DNA of 64,000 nt from Sinotaia quadrata (GCA_028829895.1 CM054179.1:48059891-48123890), one strand, 5' to 3'; numbered from the stretch's first letter, positions 23,246-35,845 are shown. Notes: generated by a model not told the origin, from the sequence alone. Program-made: numbers and translations.

Positions 23246-23828
23246 CCCCAGGAGAGAAAAAAAAAGATTTTGTGTAGAACAAAATGCTATACTTAAGCCT
23301 CGTCTACAGAAAATAATGGGAAATATTTTACTAACACTCAGCTCACTAACCTCACTTCCCCTCATTAAGACCCCCCCACCCCATCTCTTTTGCAGCGCAA
23401 AAGTTCCCCACCCCCCTCGTCTCTCAGCAAAGATTTTGGTTTTCAGATGGAAGGATACATAGACTATCCTCCGAAAGTAGTTCCTCAAACCCGCGTGGCC
23501 ACTCAGCGGCCGGCCATATTAGCGCAGCTTACACGCTTTGAGTCTTAGTAAAAGAAAATTTGGAACACGCGGTTAAAGAGCGGAGTGGAGGGTGGAGACT
23601 GAAAACTTGTATACCTCTCGGCTGCATGCAAATGGCTCCCAACTGTTTTCGTCCAAAGAGGACGTCAAGCTACGATCTTGTGTTGCCTCTATGTGCGGCT
23701 GAGACGGTATTCAACAAGACAAATGGATAGAGTCCTGAAGGGTAGAAAGAAAATAGATTTTGTCAAATTACCCAGCGTGCAGCTGGTTTGGGTTATATCA
23801 AATATGCCATCCTGATCACGTGCGAGAG
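23246..23828. other. Unique GC-balanced sequence with C-rich runs
   Basis: C-rich runs lie at 23368-23382 and 23406-23418. Opposing 86- and 103-codon frames occur here but neither is recognisable. GCGGCCGGCC near 23507 is an unusual GC-rich word for this window. Confidence 0.4.
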
Positions 23829-23963
23829 ATAGATAAAGGGGAGATAAATGAAATTAATACTTTAGATTTAATTACGCCGACACATTAAAACTAGAAATAG
23901 ATAAAGGGGAGATAACTGAAATTAACACTTTAGATTTAATTATGCCGACCCAATAGACTAAGA
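23829..23963. repeat. 69-bp direct duplication, 2 copies
   Basis: ATAGATAAAGGGGAGATAA starts at 23829 and 23898, and both copies run through ACTTTAGATTTAATTA and GCCGAC. Confidence 0.93.
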
Positions 23964-25344
23964 CACATCGAATTCAAAGATGGGGAGGAGACCCTCACAC
24001 CCAACACAAAAAAATAAAAATAAAGAAACGAAACAAAAACTAAACAAAGCAAAAACATACCCGAATGTTACATTGCTAAATTAACATATTTCAAAAACAC
24101 AAATGCATACATTATAACAAAGTCTTATGAATTAAATTTTAAAACTGATTTTTCTTAATTGTAAAAGCTCTCGATTATAAACAAAACGTAGAAGGTTATT
24201 TTAAATTGGAAAAAGCTATTTCTGTTTCTAGCCATTTCTGTTCCTTCCCTTTTCTTCTTATCAGTTCGTTCTCAAGTCCCGTTATATCTATTTTTTCCCC
24301 TTCCCCTTCCCTCTTTCTTTCACTCACTCTTTCGCTTCTCTCCCTTGATCTCTCTCACTCTTTTCTGACCACCTGCTTTCTGTCTTCTTCAAGACTGATA
24401 GTGCACTGAGCTAACGGTAAATTAAGCCCTCTATAAAACTGATAGATTACCTTAGTTCTATTAATAGCTGGAACAGAGGAACAGTTAAACTATGAACTTA
24501 ACGCTTGACTGTAATGGCATTTCATAGTCTCTATCACTTACTTCATTTTTATACATATACCATTTCAAAACTCACAATAACACCAATAATTGCCACAATC
24601 AGAAAGGAAATAATAAAATAAATATAAAAGCAAAATCTGTCCCTTCTGACGCGACTAAAAACTGCGTCTAGAAATATTAGATTAATACTACCGATTCACC
24701 ACAAGTGGCGATTCAGCAAGGACGGTCCAGATGACTAATTCAATGATTTTGATTAATTACACCGAAGACAGCACTTACAAAGCGAGAAAAGTTTTGTTTA
24801 GATTTCATCATTTATGTATAAGCAAGGGATGACTACATGCAACTTCCCGCCCCCACCCCCACGCCCATCTTCTTTGTCCGCTGGAATTTTAAAAATAAAG
24901 AACTTGATGGCATCAAGTACATAAAATAGAATTGTGTGAAGTTAAGTGAATATCGCCTAATTTTGAAACAAAGGACGAGATTGGTCTACTTAAAAAAATA
25001 TTTGTTCATTTGTTTTTTCCTATCCATGTGCTCCTTAAAAAAAAAATTAAAATAAGGAAAGTGTACTTCCTAAAAAAAAATGTAAACTTAGTAGCTGAAC
25101 TGCCAGCGTCAACTGGCAAAATATTCTTCGTAATGAATTCAGTCAGGCGATTTTTCCTTTCTGCAGTTTTCTCGTGTTTTTACTTCTTTCTTTTAAGTAT
25201 TTGCCTTTTGCAAATTTTACTTTCCTTTTTTTCTTTTCATTTACTCTCGTTGAGGCTGTGATAGCTTCGTGCTTAAGACAGATCTTTAGCAGATCCAAAG
25301 GGGCATTTAGAGTGTTTTCCGTCTTCAAGTAAGAATGCTGTTTA
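23964..25344. other. Unique AT-rich sequence
   Basis: An A-rich stretch (24005-24060) and a CT-rich stretch (24240-24370) are the main structures. No gene is recognised. Confidence 0.5.
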
Positions 25345-25650
25345 GGGTTATTACAGTGACTCACTGTACTGTGGTTCTGTGGCTACCCGTTAAGGTTAGT
25401 AAGGTGGCTCATTGTACTCTGGTTCTGTGGTTACCCGTTAAAGTTAGTGAAGTGAATCATTGCACTGTAGTTCTGTGGCTACCCGATAAAGTTAGTGAAG
25501 TGAATCATTGTACTGTAGTTCTGTGGCTACCCGATAAAGTTAGTGCAGTGACTCATTGTACTGTAGTTTTGTAGTTACCTGTTAAAGTAAATGCAGTGAT
25601 TTATTGTACTGTAGTTTTGTAGCTACTTGTTAAGGTTAATCCCGTGAACA
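25345..25650. repeat. 48-bp minisatellite, about 6 copies
   Basis: The unit contains GTTCTGTGGCTACCCGTTAA then AGTTAGTGAAGTGAATCATT. Divergence rises towards the right end. The in-frame 16-codon peptide repeat is an artefact. Confidence 0.95.
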
Positions 25651-27185
25651 TGTGGTAGGCAGTTGTTCTATGTACATTTGCGAGGGTACATGTAGTGACG
25701 TAATGTATTAGTGTTCTTTCACACTTATCAGGGTTAGTAAGTTAATAGGTTACAGTAATGTACTTTTTGCTAGGATACTTTAAAAAACGAAATATATTCT
25801 GTATTTTTTATTATGAACACTTTACATTGTATATAAGAAAGATGTTTGAATGTATATTTTATTTATCTTGGTCAATCATTATTCAAAATGAATTAAAGTT
25901 GGAGGATTATTGTTGATTATAATGAACATTCGACTTTTTATCGTGAATTTATGTTACACTTTAACAATCTTCCTTTTTATAAGGTTGAGACATTTAAGAT
26001 GATTTTTCTCCAGTTTGAAGCTAACGAGTGTAAGATTAGATGTGATAAGTGTCCAGTCGTAAACAACGAAACGTGCTTAGTAACTATTCATATTAATTTG
26101 CATTGAAATTATAAAGGCGAGCAAAATTAAATTTTAAAAACTATATATTTAAATGGCCTAAAGTCAAACAATAATTAAAGTACTTTAAAACCGAAATATA
26201 ACAAAATATATAGAAATATATATATATATATTAAAATGTTGCAGCTTAGAAGTGCCAAGAATTCTTGCAACGTATAATGTCAAACACTTATTATGCAATA
26301 TATGCAAAACACATCAAACTCTTAAAAATGCAAAGCATGACACACATTTAGCAGTGCAAACTGTCAAACATTTTGCGATGCAAGACGTGTCAGGTACACA
26401 ATTCATTTCGATAACACAAATGATTGCAAGCGGAGATTGCTAAAGATGTTTCATCTAATTCTCACACTTTAAATAGTCTCGACAACACAGTTTACTCTCG
26501 TTAAAAGAACATCCACAACAAGAGTGTAAATTGTGTCAAAGTGATCATGATGTAAAGTCTTTTATTTACAGACGCCATTAAAGAACTCGCGAAGCTAGTT
26601 GCCGAGATCGTTTGTGCAATAAAATTGAGAGAACTGTGCAGTGAGCGATGAAAAATACACTGCTTGCTGTCCATAAACAAAAGTTGAATTGCCTAGACTG
26701 AGTTATATGATTGAGAGTACTATACTGTGAGTTACAATATATATATATATAACTGTGAGTTATAATATATATATATACTGCTTGTTGTCTATAAATAAAA
26801 GTTGAATTGTCGCGATTGTTTGAATAATATGATTGAGAGAACTGTACAGTGAAATGTGAAAGACTGTTTACTGTCCATAAACAAATCTGCGCAGTGTGAT
26901 TGCTAGAACTGCCAAACTGTACAAGCCAGTACCACGAATATACAGTTTACTGTCAGTAAACATAGGAAGCGAAGCGTGACAAATTTACTAGAATTGTCAA
27001 ACCTATGCAATGTGACGAATACTATTTACTCTGGATAAGAAGGCGACATCGAAAGCATAAAATCATTTTTTTTTTTTAAAAAGCAGTAAAAGAAAACAAA
27101 GAAAAACCACGTTAAACCGTATTCATAAATCATTAAAACATCACTACGCGTACTCTCGATACAGTTCTGACAAAAGAAATCATTG
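25651..27185. other. AT-rich sequence with decayed repeats
   Basis: Between about 26640 and 27010 the words GTCCATAAACAAA, TGATTGAGAGAACTGTACAGTG and TATATATATA recur in a degenerate series. Short TA runs occur at 26218-26232 and 26741-26777. No coding evidence. Confidence 0.5.
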
Positions 27186-27189
27186 TCTA

Positions 27190-27480
27190 AATAAAATAAT
27201 TTTACTTCCGGGCCTGGTAATGCTGATTAGGCCGTTTACCTTGAAGCAATATTGCCTTCCTCTCCATTCAGCAATCATCATTTTTGCTTAATGCATAAAC
27301 CCGAAAAACAACTGTCTTGGCGAGGCTTGGTAGAGGAAAGGGAGATAAGGCAGAACTGAGACCCTTTCGGGGATTCCGCCCTTAAAAGTTCAAAGCAGTT
27401 AATATTAATCATATCTAACCGAGCATAAACAAAGAGCAAACATGGCGACCGTAGATGGGGGCGCAAGATTGATGTCTTCT
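27190..27480. promoter_or_regulatory. Candidate cis-regulatory island
   Basis: A non-repetitive GC-balanced block in AT-rich surroundings. It contains GGGAGATAAGG (GATA type), AAGTTCAAAGCAG (TCF-like), TTAATATTAATCATATC (homeodomain-like), CATAAACAAAGAG (forkhead/Sox-like) and CAATATTGCC. Motifs are seen; function is inferred. Confidence 0.25.
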
Positions 27481-29515
27481 AACAGACAGTCTCACATCCA
27501 TCGCTTGTCCAGATGGTAAATCGTTTGAACACGTCTTCAAAGACAGCCGTTGCTTAAGATAGCTATGTTTAAAAAATGTTCTTTCTGACTACGACTGGAG
27601 ACGGATGCATATGTTTTTTTGTTGTTTTTTTTTTTTGGGGGGGGACGTTGACGAAAGGGTGAGGGTGAAGGCTGAAAAATTCCTGCATAGACAAAGACGA
27701 CGACAATAATAGACGATACGCGTTATTAATAACAATTATGTTGTACAATATTTGAAAGTGTCGTCATCGTCTTCCGGTTAAAGGTAGAACTGTGCAAGGT
27801 AACATTTGATTTTATTATTGGAGGGTTTACTTTAATGCAAAGTATTTACTAACACTAATTTAGTGAAAGAATAACACACTGTAAAACTGAAAGGTATACA
27901 AATTAGTCTCAAAGATATATATGGCACATATGCCTCCAGGAATTAATACAATTCTTACACAGTCACCGGTCAGGAAATTCAATTCAGAATAAGTAGGAAA
28001 GAAGACTACGATAGAAAAGAAGTTAACTGCAAGCACAGAACATAACACAAAGTACCAAAGTCCCACACCGTTTAGAAGACAGTTTGGGTTGGTATGTGTG
28101 GTGATTGGGGTGGAGAGTGGGGGGGGGGGGAGCGAGACTGGAGCTAAATGGATCAGGGAGTTCACTTTGAATTCAGAACGTGGTGCGGTTCGACATCCGG
28201 CAGAGAAATCAGGACTTTTTTAGGTCCGCCACAGAAGACTTTTTTAATCCAAGATCAATCCAAATTTACCAACCAGAGAAACTGCAAATGCTTCACCTGC
28301 GTCAAAAATCAAACGAACCAACAAACAAACCAATAAACAACATACTTTCGACAAAAAGAGAGAGAAAAAATAGTCTTCCCACCCTTTCCCCGACTACTCT
28401 CAACAGTCCTTCAAAATAGGTTTCGAGTGGAAGCACCCCTCCCCCCCCCCCTCAAAAACGATCACTTATGTACCAAGCACTGTGAATGAGTTGCGACTTT
28501 TGTCATTCAGCCTCCAAAATGTAGGCATTAGTTTGTAAAATTACATTCAGGAAATATCACAACAAAATGTCGCCATTTCAAGTTCCGATACAAGCAAACA
28601 TAATTAGTGATAAATAATGGATACGTTATTAACATTTTACAAATATTATGATGTCATTAAATTTAATTATAAGTTCTTTTCTGCAATCACTCTTATGTTA
28701 ATAAATAAATACCAACAGTTAAAGAACAACAGTAGTACAAATACGTAAAATAATGTTCTTATTTAAAGCATAATTCTTTCTTCTACATATTTTTTCATTA
28801 TAAACAAACATCGAACATTTATAATAAAAGGGTATTCATTACTAGGAAAAGTACTACTTTAGCACGTACAAATAACATGTAAATTATAAAGATGACATCC
28901 TTACTCCATAGACACAGATACAGAGTCAAAAAAAGTAAGTTTCATTAGCTTACAGAAATTCTATAACAAACATGATAATTATGATTGCATACCTAAAATT
29001 CATCGTCATCATCATCATCATCATCATAATAATAATAATAATAATAATAAAATAAGGAAGGGAAGTGTGCTATAAGTAATGCCTTTCCACAGCAAACAAA
29101 AGAAAGACTGATACGGTAATGACTTCCAAATCTTATAGTCAAACCTTTTCACCCTATTTTTCTTTCGGATTTGACTTGGAAACACAAACACATATCCATG
29201 TATTTACTCTTTTATGATTACCATCAGTTTTGTTTGAAAATGGTTTATCTCAAAAAGCAGTTTCGTACTCTTTATTATATCAAACAAGATTGATTAGTTC
29301 AGATCACGTTTAGATTGCACACATATTTTCATTTCTTTCTAGGATGGTCCATGACATGCATAAGAAATGCATCTTTGCATGACATTATGATTATAGAGTG
29401 AAAACATTAATGATGGGTGCAATACGCTATAACGTTGACAATATTTCATAAACATTTCACATGGAACTCGTAAAACAATCCCCTCTTCTCATTTTTTACT
29501 TTCATAATTTCTATC
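27481..29515. other. Unique sequence with poly(G)/poly(C) runs and triplets
   Basis: A T12G8-type run lies near 27626-27644, a G run at 28119-28131, a C run at 28439-28451, and ATC/AAT triplet microsatellites at 29003-29050. Frames of 60-100 codons are not recognisable. Confidence 0.5.
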
Positions 29516-29792
29516 GAAAGTGGTTTATGGTCTTGCAGTATGGTCATTTTCTAAAGTGAGTCACTGTTCATATCTTGCAGTATGGTCATCTTCTTAAGTG
29601 GGTTACTGTTCATATCTGCAGTATGATCGTCTTCTAAAGTGGGTCACTGTTCATATCTTGCAGTATGGTCGTCTTCTAAAATGGGTCACTGTTAATATCT
29701 TGCAGTATGATCGTCTTCTAAAGTGTGTTACTGTTCATATCTTGCAGTATGATCGTCTTCTAAAGTGGGTAACTGTTCATATCTTCAGAAGA
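29516..29792. repeat. 42-bp minisatellite, about 6 copies
   Basis: The unit contains CTTCTAAAGTGGGTCACTGT then TCATATCTTGCAGTATGGTC. Copy length varies by 1-2 bases. The 87-codon frame is mostly repeat. Confidence 0.95.
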
Positions 29793-30054
29793 AGGAACTT
29801 TGTTCTTATGCGTGCTCATGGACCAGCTGTATCATTAAAGATTAACATAGAACTATCCTAAAATTACATTCATTTGACTTGATGATAGATGTGTATGTGT
29901 CAAAAAATATGTTTATATATAATGACACTTGCAACATTAGCTCTGTGATAACAATAATTGTATTTTATTTTCCTGCAGCAACAAAGCACTCGAACTAGAT
30001 TCAAATTATTTCTAATTTTCTACGGATGATCAACCAATCGGAAATCTTCTCCAC

Positions 30055-30345
30055 CCCTTGAAATTACTCTTTAATTCTTTAGTCAGCTTACGGGCGCAAA
30101 ATTCTTCCCCTCGCTGTCAAAGTTCAAACCCTTTGGTCCGAATCTCACGTCTGGCAGATGAGTTCATTACTGCGCTATTGGCCGTTTGTCATAAAAGACA
30201 ATGGCCAGCTACTCGCTTGCAGAGAAGCGCGTTATTAATGAAGCCAGTCACTGGAGGATTAATAGGTTGTAAACACAATTCACACATCATGTCTTTGGAC
30301 TGTGATTTTCGCTATGGGTTTTGTCATTAACAGCTATAATTACAG
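30055..30345. promoter_or_regulatory. Candidate cis-regulatory island with inverted Sox-type sites
   Basis: A non-repetitive GC-balanced block. Arms TGGCCGTTTGTC and GACAATGGCCA face each other across ATAAAA at 30179-30207, giving a near-palindrome with Sox-like ACAAT/TTTGT words around a Hox-like ATAAAA. TTATTAATGAAG, AGGATTAATAG and AGCTATAATTACAG follow. A 90-codon frame spans the block but matches nothing I know. Confidence 0.28.
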
Positions 30346-30830
30346 CCGGGCGCTAGGGGTTAGCACGGGGGTTGATGGATAGGTGGGGTGCGGATGCCAC
30401 TTTTGGCAAAGGTCGAATGTTGCGGCGATAAACAAGAACACCAGACACAGGGAGAAATAGATTGCTTGGTGACTCTGAAGAGTTACATGGAATGAGTAGT
30501 TAGCTATGTTTGGTCGAGACGTTTATCTCAAATGCAGAGATCATGGATTCATATTCAGCCAATCACTGCTTTTAAAACAAACACCTTTGCAAATGACGTT
30601 CTCAACTTCCATAGTTGAGGCCTGTCTAACTTAGTGGCCGCTTGCAAATTGTTTAGAAATCTGACGAAGGCTAGGCCGCGAGAATGCTGTCACGTGTTTA
30701 ATTAGATTCCCTTCACAAGCGATAAAGAACGTTTACGTTTACTCCAAACACACTTTTTTTTCTCGGTTTTGTGTTAATTGTACATAAACAGTATTTTTAA
30801 TTCTTTCATGTAACACGCCTCCATAGCTAA
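30346..30830. other. Unique sequence, possible second motif cluster
   Basis: At 30580-30720, CCTTTGCAAATGAC (POU-like), TTGCAAATTGTTTAG, TCACGTGTTTAATTAG and CACAAGCGATAAAG lie close together in mixed-composition DNA. No gene is seen. Confidence 0.35.
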
Positions 30831-31064
30831 TCTTGATTGGATGCTTAATGTCATTCAAGCTTTACTCTGTAAGTAGACAAGCCGGAATCTTGATTTTATG
30901 CTTAATGTCATTCAAGCTTTACTCTGTAAGTAGACAAGCCGGAATCTTGATTTGATGCTTAATGTCATTCAAGCTTTACTCTGTAAGTAGACAAGCCGGA
31001 ATCTTGATTTGATGCTTAATGTCATTCAAGTTTTACTCTGTAAGTAGACAAGCCGGAATCTTGT
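30831..31064. repeat. 57-bp minisatellite, 4 copies
   Basis: Nearly identical units contain GATGCTTAATGTCATTCAAG then TTTACTCTGTAAGTAGACAA. They sit next to a mixed-composition island. Confidence 0.96.
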
Positions 31065-31286
31065 ATTGAAACTAACTATACAAATGCAGCAAAAACATCG
31101 CCGGAAATTAGTCATTGGTTAATGCTGTTTATTTTGTTTTAAAATTCTTTCACGATTTGAACTTAATTGAACTTCATGAAGACCATGTCGCGCCACAAGC
31201 ATCTCCCTGCACAGAATATTGGTATGTAACAGCGATTGCGCACGCACACACACAGTCATACAGTTATACCACTCATCAGCATTCAT

Positions 31287-31306
31287 AGATAGATAGAGAG
31301 AGATAG

Positions 31307-31365
<59 letters not shown>

Positions 31366-31385
31366 GTGATAGATAGATAGATAGA
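31287..31385. repeat. (GATA)n microsatellite
   Basis: About 24 GATA units with GAGA and GTGA interruptions at each side. Confidence 0.97.
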
Positions 31386-31594
31386 TACTTCTGCCAATTT
31401 AAAAAATACGATGTGTCTGACAATACTAATTTGACTGAATCCGGAAAGTCACGATGGGACATAATTCAGTAGAACTGGGGACTTTCATTTCAACGTTATA
31501 TATCGACTAATTCTCGTTCCGTCTTTCCTGTGAGATTTGTCCTTTCCTATTTCTCTGGGCTTTTACTGAAATGGTAACTTTTTTCTTCAGCAGC

Positions 31595-31715
31595 GCGAGT
31601 ATTGATAGCTGAAAGATGTACGTAATTATTGTATTAATAATATTATAGATATACAACGCGAGTATTGATAGCTGAAAGATGCACGTAATTATTGTTGCTT
31701 AGATATATCTATAGT
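31595..31715. repeat. 63-bp direct duplication, 2 copies
   Basis: GCGAGTATTGATAGCTGAAA starts at 31595 and 31658, followed by GATG and ACGTAATTATTGT in both. Divergent TAGCTTAGAGA words beyond it lead into the next array. Confidence 0.9.
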
Positions 31716-32260
31716 ATTGTTAGCTTAGAGACATAAATAATATTAGTAGCGTAGAGACAAATTTTGTATGGATAATTTAATTAAACGGCCTGTATTATAT
31801 CGGTAATTTAAAGACATTTATCATGCTGATAGCTTAGAGATGACGGAATGTATTGGTTACTTAGAGATAGTCGATTGTATTGGTAGCTTAAAGATGACGG
31901 ATAGTATTGATGACTTAGAGATGGTCGAGTGTATCGGTAGAATAGAGACGACGAATTGTATTGGTGACTTAGAGATGACGGATTGGATTGGTGGCTTAGA
32001 CATGACGGATTGCATTTGTAACTTAGAGATGATGGATTGTTTTTGTAGCTTAGAGATGACGGATTGTATTTGTAGCTTAGAGATGACGGATTGTATTGGT
32101 GACTTAGAGATGACGGATTGTATTGGTGACTTAGAGATGACGGATCGTATTGGTGACTTAGAGATGACGGATTGTATTGGTGACTTAAGAGATGACGGAA
32201 TGTATTGGTGACTTAGAGATGACGGATTGTATTGGTGGCTTAGAGATGTATAGCCATTGA
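31716..32260. repeat. 27-bp minisatellite, about 16 or more copies
   Basis: The unit is GATGACGGATTGTATTGGTG plus ACTTAGA. Copies are diverged on the left and nearly uniform from 32050 to 32240. The 9-codon unit leaves a 123-codon frame with the motif MTDCIGDLE. A single-base insertion near 32188 ends the frame while the DNA repeat continues, so selection on a protein is unlikely. Confidence 0.95.
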
Positions 32261-32334
32261 ACAGAAATTAGAGACGTATAATTATTATTTTATCGCGGCT
32301 TAGAAACGTACGTTACATTCGTAGGTTAGAAACG

Positions 32335-32568
32335 TGAAACCCATTGGCAACTTGATCCGTGCGTTATATTTATAGATTAGAGATACACTTTCCAATGGCC
32401 TCTTAGATCCGTGCGTTATATTTATAGATTAGAGATACACTTTCCAATGGCCTCTTAGAGACGTGCGTTATATTTATAGATTAGAGATACACTTTCCAAT
32501 GGCCTCTTAGATCCGTGCGTTATATTTATAGATTAGAGATACACTTTCCAGTGGCCTCCTAGAGACGT
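32335..32568. repeat. 52-bp minisatellite, 4-5 copies
   Basis: GTGCGTTATATTTATAGATT starts at 32359, 32411, 32463 and 32515, each followed by AGAGATACACTTTCCA. ATCC and AGAC alternate at the unit junction. Confidence 0.95.
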
Positions 32569-32639
32569 GTCAAGCAAATTTATGAAAATACAATTACCTT
32601 TCGCATTTCTTTCACTTCCTCAGACATTACGCCTCTTCA

Positions 32640-33300
32640 CCGCTCTATACATCTTGTTGGCCGTAATCCTACAGATATATATTCTTGCTGACCGTAGTCC
32701 TACAGTACATATGATTGCTCACCGTAATCCTATAGATATATACTCTTGTTTGCCGTAATCCTACAATACATATGATTGCTGACCGTAATCCTATAGATAT
32801 ATATTCTTGTTGGCCGTAATCCTATAGATATATATTCTTGTTGGCCGTAATCCTATAGATATATATTCTTGTTGGCCGTAATCCTATAGATATATATTCT
32901 TGTTGGCCGTAACCCTGCAGATATATATTCTTGTTGGCCGTAACCCTGCAGATATATATTCTTGTTGGCCGTAACCCTGCAGATATATATTCTTGTTGGC
33001 CATAACCATGCAGATATATATTCTTGTTGGCCGTAACCCTGCAGATATATAATATTCTTGTTGACCGTAACCCTGCAGATATATATTCTTGCTGACCGTA
33101 GTCCTAAATTACATATGATTGCTGACCATAAGCATATAGATATATATTCTTGCTAACCGTAGTCCTACAGGTACATATAATTGCTGATCGTCATCCTGCT
33201 TATACATATGATTGTTGAGCGTCATCCTTTAGATATGTATGATTGCTGAATGTGGTCCTACATGTATGATATATGATATATGACTGCTGACCGTATTCCT
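32640..33300. repeat. 31-bp minisatellite, about 20 copies
   Basis: The core unit is TTGGCCGTAATCCTATAGAT plus ATATATTCTTG. The centre is uniform, with AATCCTATAG and AACCCTGCAG blocks. Both flanks are diverged and alternate with a CATATGATTGCTGACC variant. TGGCC and TATATA words repeat throughout. Confidence 0.95.
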
Positions 33301-34260
33301 ACTAATAGACATGAGTTGCTGCTTCATAATATACATTTGGCTAGTGGGATTGCCATAGCTGCAATTGATATAGGGTGTTTTAAGCTTGCCACTAAACAGA
33401 TTAAAAAATTTAACATTCACACACATACACACAACTGCGTATATTCACATAATTTGCACGTGTTTTAAACAATATATACACGCAAGTAATAATATATTTA
33501 TATATGCATACCGATATAAAAGCGCGCGTTAGTACATAAATACAAGCACATAGCACTTTTAAAAGAGTTTTCTCTTCACTCCAATTGAAAGGTGTTTAGA
33601 AGAAACTAGTGTTCTTTCGATTCTTGTCAAAATTTGTCAGTAGGAAACGTTTATGTAGGCACGAGTACTTTCACATTCGTCATGCCTGGCACGGCCACAT
33701 TATCGCTGATGAATTATTTTCAAAGTATAGATTATACAAAGTAAACAAATCTAACATAAGCAGACTAAATGTAGCAACAACATTATTAACAGTCCTGGAA
33801 CAGCGCTCTCTTGATGTTTATTTAGAGATTTCTGTTTACATGTAGCAGGTGGTTATTCTTTCCTTCCTTCCTTCCTTCCTTTCCTCAAGCCTTCAAGTCT
33901 TCCTTCTTTCAAGCCTTCCTATATTTCCTTGTTTGTTTCTTGCCTTCTTTATTCGTTCATTCCTTCGTTCACTTTTTCTGGCAAATCTTGTTTGGTATGT
34001 TGAGAATTACTTGTACCCTCTTCCCTTCAGGGGTGGAGGGGGGGGGGCAGGTTGGAATAGATCTGTATTTTTCCACCAGTTTGCTTTTGACAGGTCTCTC
34101 ATTCCAGCAGGCAGTCTATATAGGCCCGCGTGTTTTACAGTTCAACAAAGTGCATTTCTTTTCCCATTTCTTGTTGTTCAAACGATGCATCCCTCTTCAA
34201 TCTTAAGACCGCCTGTCATTAAAAGAGGCAAACGGGACACTTACAATACTGATTAAGTTG
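33301..34260. other. Unique sequence with TTCC patch and G run
   Basis: A (TTCC)n tract lies at 33857-33883 and a G run at 34037-34048 within a G-rich stretch. Frames of 78-135 codons overlap the low-complexity parts and are not recognisable. Confidence 0.45.
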
Positions 34261-34261
34261 A

Positions 34262-34350
34262 TGTCGGGGTAGAGGTCTAACAACGAACTGTGCGATTCAA
34301 CTCAGGCAGTAGCGCTTTACGTTAGCCACTTAGTTACACACGTCTAATCC
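34262..34350 (-). repeat. Possible tRNA-derived SINE head, degenerate
   Basis: On the minus strand, TAAGTGGCTAACGTAAAGCG is followed by CTACTGCCTGAGTTGAATCG. The first resembles a tRNA A box with its AAGCGC continuation and the second a B box. The B-box resemblance is partial. No 3' tail or target duplication was found. Confidence 0.3.
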
Positions 34351-34392
34351 ATACTTTAGATTTTAGATTTACAACTACTTGAGATTTTACAC

Positions 34393-34393
<1 letters not shown>

Positions 34394-34424
<31 letters not shown>
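34394..34424. repeat. (GT)n microsatellite
   Basis: A pure GT run of about 15 units. Confidence 0.97.
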
Positions 34425-34426
<2 letters not shown>

Positions 34427-35794
34427 GTTTTCTGCTACAATAAGATGTGTCTCTGGCTTCAATATTACTGCTATTACGAAAACTTTCGTGTGCCGTGTTT
34501 CAGCATAAAATGGTGACGATTTCTACACTTCCGGATTGAGAAGGTTGAGCGACTGCTTCGTACCTCATGCTCTTGGCTTGCTCATCGGGTACTTCACTAC
34601 GTCACAATACCTGCTTTTAAACTTGCACGCAGGAAAGCAAGCAAGGGAGGGCATATTATATTTACAAAAACCGACAGGTCGGGTAATTCTAGATCGCATT
34701 ATGGAAAACGCGGGGCGCGCGCCTACTCGTCCTTCAGTCTTATTTCATATACAGAAGACATAATGGTTTCATACTGGTGCGAAAATCCTTCAAGAACGCA
34801 CTCCGCGAAGCAAATTTTCGCTTAATTTACTTTTAAAACCATTTTAAACAGCAATATGGGGCTGCTCTCATATCTGGAGAAATGAATACATACACAAATG
34901 ATAATCATCGTTACCTAACTTTAACAAACATCCATCTGTCTTGCCTGCCGGTGGACAGCGCGTGGAATAAAAATAACCGCATATTGCGCATTAAATTTGC
35001 AAAAGTAATGAACATAAAGCCAACGCAGCATTGCGTACCAAGTGGAAATGATTATAAAAACACAGCTCAGCTTGTGTAAATCACTTTCTCACATTCTCTC
35101 GCTGCTAAAACATATGTTTTGATGGCGGCTGGAGTATGTTTTTAAAATACACAGGCGATTCGCATCTCTGCATTAACGACAGTTTTCGCATGCAATTTCT
35201 TTTTTCATTTCTAGTTTGTCTTTTCATTTTTTTTTTATTATTTTGTTTTGTTTAGTATTCTTAGAGAAAGGGAAATGGATGCTGCAAAGATTATGTCTTT
35301 GACCAAGATCTGGGCAGCATTCGCGATGTATAAAGAGAAGATTTAAGCAAGCAAACAAATAAACAACACGCAATGTTGTCTGTGTAATTACCTTTTAATT
35401 TGTTTGTTAAATATGCTATTAAAAGAAACTTACTTCACTTTTCTTTGTATCCGGCTACATAGCTCGATAGTAATTATCGGAATGAATTATTTTCACTAGA
35501 CTTAATCTTCCATTACCTTTTAATTAGTCATTTGCAAGCTTATGTGCTGTTTTGTTAAATGGCAAAGGTTAGATTTAATTCTGTCAAGTACTTTGTCAAA
35601 CGGGCCAGGTCTGACGTTCACCACAGTGGGAGAAGGTGTGGGGGGAGGAAATGCTATATTTTCCCACAAATTAAAATTGAATCTTTCTAGGGTTTTGGTT
35701 AAAATTACATTTCCGAGACTGTCACAAACTCCGCCCAAATCATAACATTCAACAGAAATAAAAAATAAAAGTAAAACAAGATGATAATCATAAC
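34425..35794. other. Unique sequence, no gene recognised
   Basis: A mixed-composition block at 34500-34760 includes GGGGCGCGCGCC, unusual for this window. The rest is AT-rich. Short frames are not recognisable. Confidence 0.45.
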
Positions 35795-35812
35795 TACTAC
35801 TACTACTACTAC

Positions 35813-35844
<32 letters not shown>

Positions 35845-35845
35845 T
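35795..35845. repeat. (ACT)n then (ATT)n triplet runs
   Basis: ACT units change directly into ATT units. Minus-strand polyserine and polyisoleucine are artefacts. Confidence 0.95.

Noticed and set aside
31840..32211. 123-codon frame with MTDCIGDLE repeats
   Set aside because: The DNA repeat extends past a frame-breaking base insertion on the right with no change in its decay, so the frame is incidental.
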